Positions 6,352 through 9,525 of a DNA stretch of 9,525 nucleotides are shown here, one piece after another. Location of the stretch: the NCBI GenBank assembly GCA_016297325.1, contig JAEDGW010000102.1, positions 1-9,525 on the forward strand, read 5' to 3'. This stretch comes from Coprococcus sp. (lineage in GTDB: Bacteria > Bacillota > Clostridia > Lachnospirales > Lachnospiraceae). Position 1 is the first letter of the stretch; each line of letters starts with the position of its first letter. The notes under the pieces are model-generated. The model was not told the DNA's origin. It searched no databases and worked only from the letters and a program-made list of their open reading frames with translations. A program made the position numbers and the translations under genes.

Positions 6352-6402
6352 AAAAAAAAAGCCAAAAAGATACAATTTTTTGAATGTTTGTATCTTTTTG
6401 GC
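6352..6402 (-). terminator. Strong rho-independent terminator of the glmM transcript
   Basis: A perfect 15-bp stem (GCCAAAAAGATACAA 6361-6375 with TTGTATCTTTTTGGC 6388-6402) around a 12-base loop is followed on the minus strand by nine T residues (A-run 6352-6360). It lies about 360 bases after the glmM stop, beyond the tandem repeats, so the repeats are probably part of the glmM mRNA. A short A+T palindrome, AGATAAAATTTTATCT, lies just upstream at 6420-6435. Confidence 0.93.
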
Positions 6403-6454
6403 TCATATTTATCTATAAGAGATAAAATTTTATCTTTTCTAGGAATTTTCTCCC

Positions 6455-6746
6455 AAAAGCGCCAATGTCCGCCAGCAAATATCCAGAGGATTCTCTGAAG
6501 ATCCTACGGCCTACTTAAAATCCTCAATGATCACCACAAAAGTTCCAGCATACCTCCAAGGAATTCTCTGATAGCCTTCCAGTCTCCATAAACTCCTCAA
6601 TGATCACCACTAAAGTCCCAGGATACCTCCAGAGAATTCTCTGATAGCCTTCCAGTCTCCATAAACTCCTCTATGATCACCACTAAAGTCCCAGGATACC
6701 TCCAAGGAATTCTCTGAAAACCTTCCAGCTCCAACAAAACTCTCAG
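6455..6746. repeat. 73-bp tandem repeat array, about four units, downstream of glmM
   Basis: Units start at 6528, 6601 and 6674, each beginning TGATCACCAC and 73 bases long. The 6528 and 6601 units differ at only about six positions; the 6674 unit matches closely over its first 45 bases and diverges in its last third. A more degraded fourth unit occupies 6455-6527 (sharing ATTCTCTGA and TCCTCAA), and traces of another reach 6747-6765 next to the glmM stop. The unit is not a multiple of three, so no long protein can run through it. On the minus strand, however, two units each hold a GAGGAG-led 21-codon frame (6597-6662 and 6524-6589). I recognise no known repeat family. It is probably a minisatellite in the glmM 3' untranslated region. 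Confidence 0.9.
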
Positions 6747-6761
6747 CAATTACCAAAAGCT

Positions 6762-8117
6762 CTACTCCACAGTGTATCCCTTCACCTTGATGAGATCCAC
6801 CATCTTGTATACATACTTCTCGCACAGCTCGTCTGTGGCTGCCTCGACCATGACTCTGATCACTGGCTCTGTACCGCTCTGTCTGAGGAGAAGTCTTCCG
6901 TCGTCGCCGAGCTCTGCTGCTATCTCGTCGTTCAGCTTCAGCACGTCAGCGTCGTTCATGACTGCATCCTTGCTTGAAACCTTGACATTCACAAGGAGCT
7001 GTGGATATATCGTCAGGCTGTGGAACAGCTCTGAGAGCTTGACCTTACGGCCAAGTATAGTCTCCATGATCATCAGTGAGGTGAGGACACCGTCACCGGT
7101 TGTTGCATACTTGGAGAAGATGATATGTCCTGACTGCTCACCACCGATGGAATGTCCGTGCTCCATCATATTCTCAAACACGTACTTGTCGCCGACCGCT
7201 GTCTTCTCATAGTTGATGCCCTTCTTGTCAAGTGCTTTGTAAAGTCCAAGGTTGGACATGATAGTTGTGACGATGGTGTTGTTGTTCAGCTCGCCCTTGT
7301 CCTTGAGATAACGGCCGCAGACATAGAGGATCTTGTCTCCGTCCACGATCTCGCCCTTGTCATCTACTGCAAGACATCTGTCCGCATCGCCGTCAAATGC
7401 AAATCCCACATCAAGTCCCTTCTCCTTGACAAATGCCTGAAGTTTCTCAATGTGTGTTGAACCACAGTCCGTGTTGATATTTGTTCCATTTGGCTCATTG
7501 TTGATGACATATGTCTTTGCTCCGAGAGCGTCATACACTGACTTTGCAACCAGATATGATGCACCATTTGCACAGTCAAGCCCGATCCTCATGCCCTTGA
7601 AAGGTCTTGTAGGAATCGTGAGCAGATAGCCTATGTATCTGTTTCTTCCCATTGTGTAGTCAGTGGTCTTACCGATATTCTCTCTCTTTGCAAATGGTAT
7701 CTCTCCGAGCTCACCGTCTATATACTGCTCGATCTCGTTCTCGATGGCTGCCTCAAGCTTGTAGCCCTGGCCGTTGATCACCTTGATTCCATTGTCATAG
7801 TATGGGTTGTGGCTGGCTGAGATCATGATACCGCAGTCAAAATCGCCCGTGCGGACAATATAAGATACACTAGGTGTAGGAGTTACATGCATCAGATACA
7901 CGTCTGCTCCGCTGGCTGTAAGTCCCGCAACCAGTGAATACTCAAACATATAGCTTGAAAGTCTCGTATCCTTTCCGATGACAACGTGTGCCTTTCCATC
8001 CTCATGCTGCTTGCCGTAGTAGTAACCAAGGTATCTTCCAACCTTATATGCATGCTCCACGGTGAGGTCTACATTTGCCTCGCCTCTGAATCCGTCAGTT
8101 CCAAAATATTTTCCCAT
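6762..8117 (-). CDS. glmM: Phosphoglucosamine mutase
   Basis: GlmM converts glucosamine-6-phosphate to glucosamine-1-phosphate in the cytoplasm, on the way to UDP-GlcNAc for peptidoglycan. The 451-residue product has the normal length and all landmarks of the alpha-D-phosphohexomutase family: YFGTDGFRG at 4-12, the active-site loop ISASHNP (99-105) with the phosphorylated serine at 102, exactly as in E. coli GlmM, the metal loop DGDADR (242-247), the sugar-binding GGEQSGH (325-331) and the phosphate-binding RQSGTEP (412-418). The ISASHNP and GEQSGH forms favour GlmM over phosphomannomutase or phosphoglucomutase. The start ATG has GAGG nine bases upstream. It follows the lipid kinase gene by 69 bases without an evident promoter or terminator between them, so the two are probably co-transcribed, ending at the terminator at 6352-6402. 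Confidence 0.97.
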   Translation of the reverse strand: MGKYFGTDGFRGEANVDLTVEHAYKVGRYLGYYYGKQHEDGKAHVVIGKDTRLSSYMFEYSLVAGLTASGADVYLMHVTPTPSVSYIVRTGDFDCGIMISASHNPYYDNGIKVINGQGYKLEAAIENEIEQYIDGELGEIPFAKRENIGKTTDYTMGRNRYIGYLLTIPTRPFKGMRIGLDCANGASYLVAKSVYDALGAKTYVINNEPNGTNINTDCGSTHIEKLQAFVKEKGLDVGFAFDGDADRCLAVDDKGEIVDGDKILYVCGRYLKDKGELNNNTIVTTIMSNLGLYKALDKKGINYEKTAVGDKYVFENMMEHGHSIGGEQSGHIIFSKYATTGDGVLTSLMIMETILGRKVKLSELFHSLTIYPQLLVNVKVSSKDAVMNDADVLKLNDEIAAELGDDGRLLLRQSGTEPVIRVMVEAATDELCEKYVYKMVDLIKVKGYTVE

Positions 8118-8186
8118 TTTAATTAACCTCGATTTCTGATGACCATATTTTCATACTTTCATCTTAATACTTATCGCCCGAATAGA

Positions 8187-9086
8187 TCAGGCCTCGCTCT
8201 CCTGCACAACAAGCAGGTCTATAGCGCGCCTGTGAATGTCAATGCTTGTGTTCTTGTACTCTCCGCCAAATTCTCCATCGCAGGTCCATGCGACCGGGTC
8301 CTCCGCCTCGAATAATACATCACGGGCTCTGAATGATATCATGCTCTTTTCACTGATATCACCGGTTAAGAGCGCCCTGATAACACGCTCCAGATCCGCA
8401 GGGGTCTTCATCTTCCTGATGAGAACGCCCTCAAACAGACCATCGTCAAACTCCACGCCTTTTCTAGTTATACTCTTGAATCCACCTACAGACACGGAAT
8501 TGGAAACCATTCCGAAGATAAACTCGCCTTCCTGAGTCTCTCCATCTATAGTGACCTTCATCTTATAGCTTGGGATATTTGCAATGCTCTTTATGCCCTG
8601 AAGAACATATGCGGCATGCCCCAATATATTCTTCATGTTCTGAGGCGTCGCATAGGATGTATCTGAGAACACACCAAAAGCAGCCACATATACGAAATAT
8701 TTGTCGTTGAGACTTCCGATATCAATAGAAAACGGTTCTGCCTTGACCACCATCTCAGCAGCCTCCACCGCCGTCATCGGTATCTCCATACTTCTGGCAA
8801 AATCATTCGTGGAACCACATGGTATATAACCAAGCGGCACCTTAAGTCCACTTTTCATAAATCCTGCAACCGTATTCCCTAATGTGCCATCACCTCCGGC
8901 ACATACGATCACATCATAGCCGGCTCCCTCTTCTGCGACAACCCTCTCTGCGTCATCCGCAGATTTCGTAAGATATGTCCTCACGTCATAATCGTTGTTG
9001 CAGAACACCTCAAGCACATCCACCAGAGAATTCTTGAGGGTGGTTCTTCCAGCCTTCGGATTCATGATAAAAAGCATCTTTTTCAT
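8187..9086 (-). CDS. Diacylglycerol kinase family (YegS/DgkB-type) lipid kinase
   Basis: A 299-residue cytosolic or membrane-associated lipid kinase of the DAGK catalytic family. Visible motifs are the N-terminal IMNPKAG (7-13), the nucleotide-binding CAGGDGT (62-68) followed by the GSTNDFAR block (91-98), and a C-terminal beta-rich domain with EFDDGLFEGVLI (212-223) and a closing TCDGEF (268-273). Family members phosphorylate diacylglycerol, recycling it to phosphatidic acid, or related lipids; the exact substrate cannot be read from the sequence, so I give no symbol. The start is the ATG giving MKKMLFIMNPKAG, the usual form for the family, although its ribosome site is weak (AAAGG 15 bases upstream). 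Met4, with AGG about ten bases before it, is an alternative. The neighbours are queC upstream and glmM downstream, on the same strand. Confidence 0.92.
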   Translation of the reverse strand: MKKMLFIMNPKAGRTTLKNSLVDVLEVFCNNDYDVRTYLTKSADDAERVVAEEGAGYDVIVCAGGDGTLGNTVAGFMKSGLKVPLGYIPCGSTNDFARSMEIPMTAVEAAEMVVKAEPFSIDIGSLNDKYFVYVAAFGVFSDTSYATPQNMKNILGHAAYVLQGIKSIANIPSYKMKVTIDGETQEGEFIFGMVSNSVSVGGFKSITRKGVEFDDGLFEGVLIRKMKTPADLERVIRALLTGDISEKSMISFRARDVLFEAEDPVAWTCDGEFGGEYKNTSIDIHRRAIDLLVVQESEA

Positions 9087-9162
9087 ACCTGTTTAACACA
9101 ACCTTTCGCCTGTTTTTTATCCATAGGAATATCCTTATCCCCATATTCCCACAGATCGTATC

Positions 9163-9525
9163 CTATTGCTGATGTGCCTTCTTGTACTCCATATACAGAT
9201 CATAGCCTTTCTTTCTGAGCTTGCATGATGGGCAGTGTCCGCAGCCCTCGCCCTTTATGCCGTTGTAACATGTGAGTGTCATATCGCGGATCACATCAAG
9301 ACCGCCCAGCTCATCTGCAAGCTTCCAGGTCTCCATCTTATCTATCCACATCAACGGTGTTATTATATCAAATTCATAGTCCATGGCAAGATTAAGTGTA
9401 ACATTTAATGATTTGATAAATATATCTCTGCAATCAGGATATCCTGAGAAGTCACTCTGGGATACTCCGGTTATTATATCAGATATTCCCCTCTGTTTGG
9501 CAAATATTGCTACAAATGTAAGAAA
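9163..9525 (-). CDS. queC: 7-cyano-7-deazaguanine synthase QueC, partial (N-terminus beyond right edge)
   Basis: QueC uses ATP and ammonia to convert 7-carboxy-7-deazaguanine to preQ0, the precursor of queuosine in tRNA. The last 120 codons are present and the frame is open to the window edge. The full enzyme is about 220 residues, so the missing start, including the ATP pyrophosphatase SGGxDS motif, lies outside the window. Evidence is the block TGVSQSDFSGYPDCRD (19-34 of the fragment), ITPLMWIDKMETW (55-67) and the zinc site CYNGIKGEGCGHCPSC, a CX8CX2CX2C pattern with cysteines at 86, 95, 98 and 101. The C-terminus ends a little past the zinc site, as usual. The gap of 76 bases to the lipid kinase holds only a 7-bp GGAATAT/ATATTCC inverted repeat without a T-run. 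Confidence 0.95.
   Translation of the reverse strand, partial: FLTFVAIFAKQRGISDIITGVSQSDFSGYPDCRDIFIKSLNVTLNLAMDYEFDIITPLMWIDKMETWKLADELGGLDVIRDMTLTCYNGIKGEGCGHCPSCKLRKKGYDLYMEYKKAHQQ

Noticed and set aside
6190..6498. Plus-strand frame of 102 codons across the glmM terminator
   Set aside because: It reads straight through the minus-strand terminator stem and its A-run (KKKAKK), and has no ribosome site or recognisable domain.
6455..6746. CRISPR array
   Set aside because: The repeats are contiguous 73-bp units without unique spacers, and no cas gene is present.
6610..6825. Minus-strand frame of 71 codons covering the end of glmM and part of the repeats
   Set aside because: Its first part is an out-of-frame reading of glmM. 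The rest passes through two repeat units in different frames because 73 is not a multiple of three.
9122..9148. Terminator between queC and the lipid kinase
   Set aside because: The 7-bp GGAATAT/ATATTCC stem has a 10-base loop and is not followed by a T-run on the minus strand.

Overview
The window looks like a chromosomal stretch of a Gram-positive anaerobe of the Clostridia, most likely Lachnospiraceae. This placement is inferred from the type of PurF and PurB proteins, purine-rich Shine-Dalgarno sites, moderate G+C and compact housekeeping genes; no 16S or other decisive marker is present. Every gene I can support lies on the minus strand, so transcription runs from right (9525) to left (1).

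Reading with transcription: at the right edge is the C-terminal third or more of queC (7-cyano-7-deazaguanine synthase, queuosine precursor pathway), followed by a diacylglycerol-kinase-family lipid kinase and glmM (phosphoglucosamine mutase, cell-wall precursor synthesis). Downstream of glmM is an unusual array of about four 73-bp tandem repeats (6455-6746), and then a very clear rho-independent terminator (6352-6402). A gene-poor stretch follows, with a strong sigma-A-type promoter at 6036-6064 that drives purF. purF (first step of purine synthesis) is followed by a near-perfect hairpin and then purB (adenylosuccinate lyase) with its own structured leader. The two genes act at the start and near the end of de novo AMP synthesis.

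Left of purB is a 338-base gap whose left end carries a palindrome, repeated half-sites and a possible promoter. It precedes an unrecognised four-helix membrane protein. Next comes a small A+T-rich island: a DUF2442 gene preceded by a 33-codon C-terminal remnant of a DUF4160 gene, the usual partner family of DUF2442, with its own promoter and terminator. Finally a yhdT-panF pair with an 11-base overlap encodes a small two-helix membrane protein and a sodium/pantothenate symporter that runs off the left edge.

I see no transposase, phage gene, CRISPR array, rRNA or tRNA. I found no convincing new multi-gene system. The most unusual items are the 73-bp array, in which two adjacent units each carry a Shine-Dalgarno-led 21-codon mini-ORF, the truncated DUF4160/DUF2442 pair, and the operator-like region at 2474-2550.
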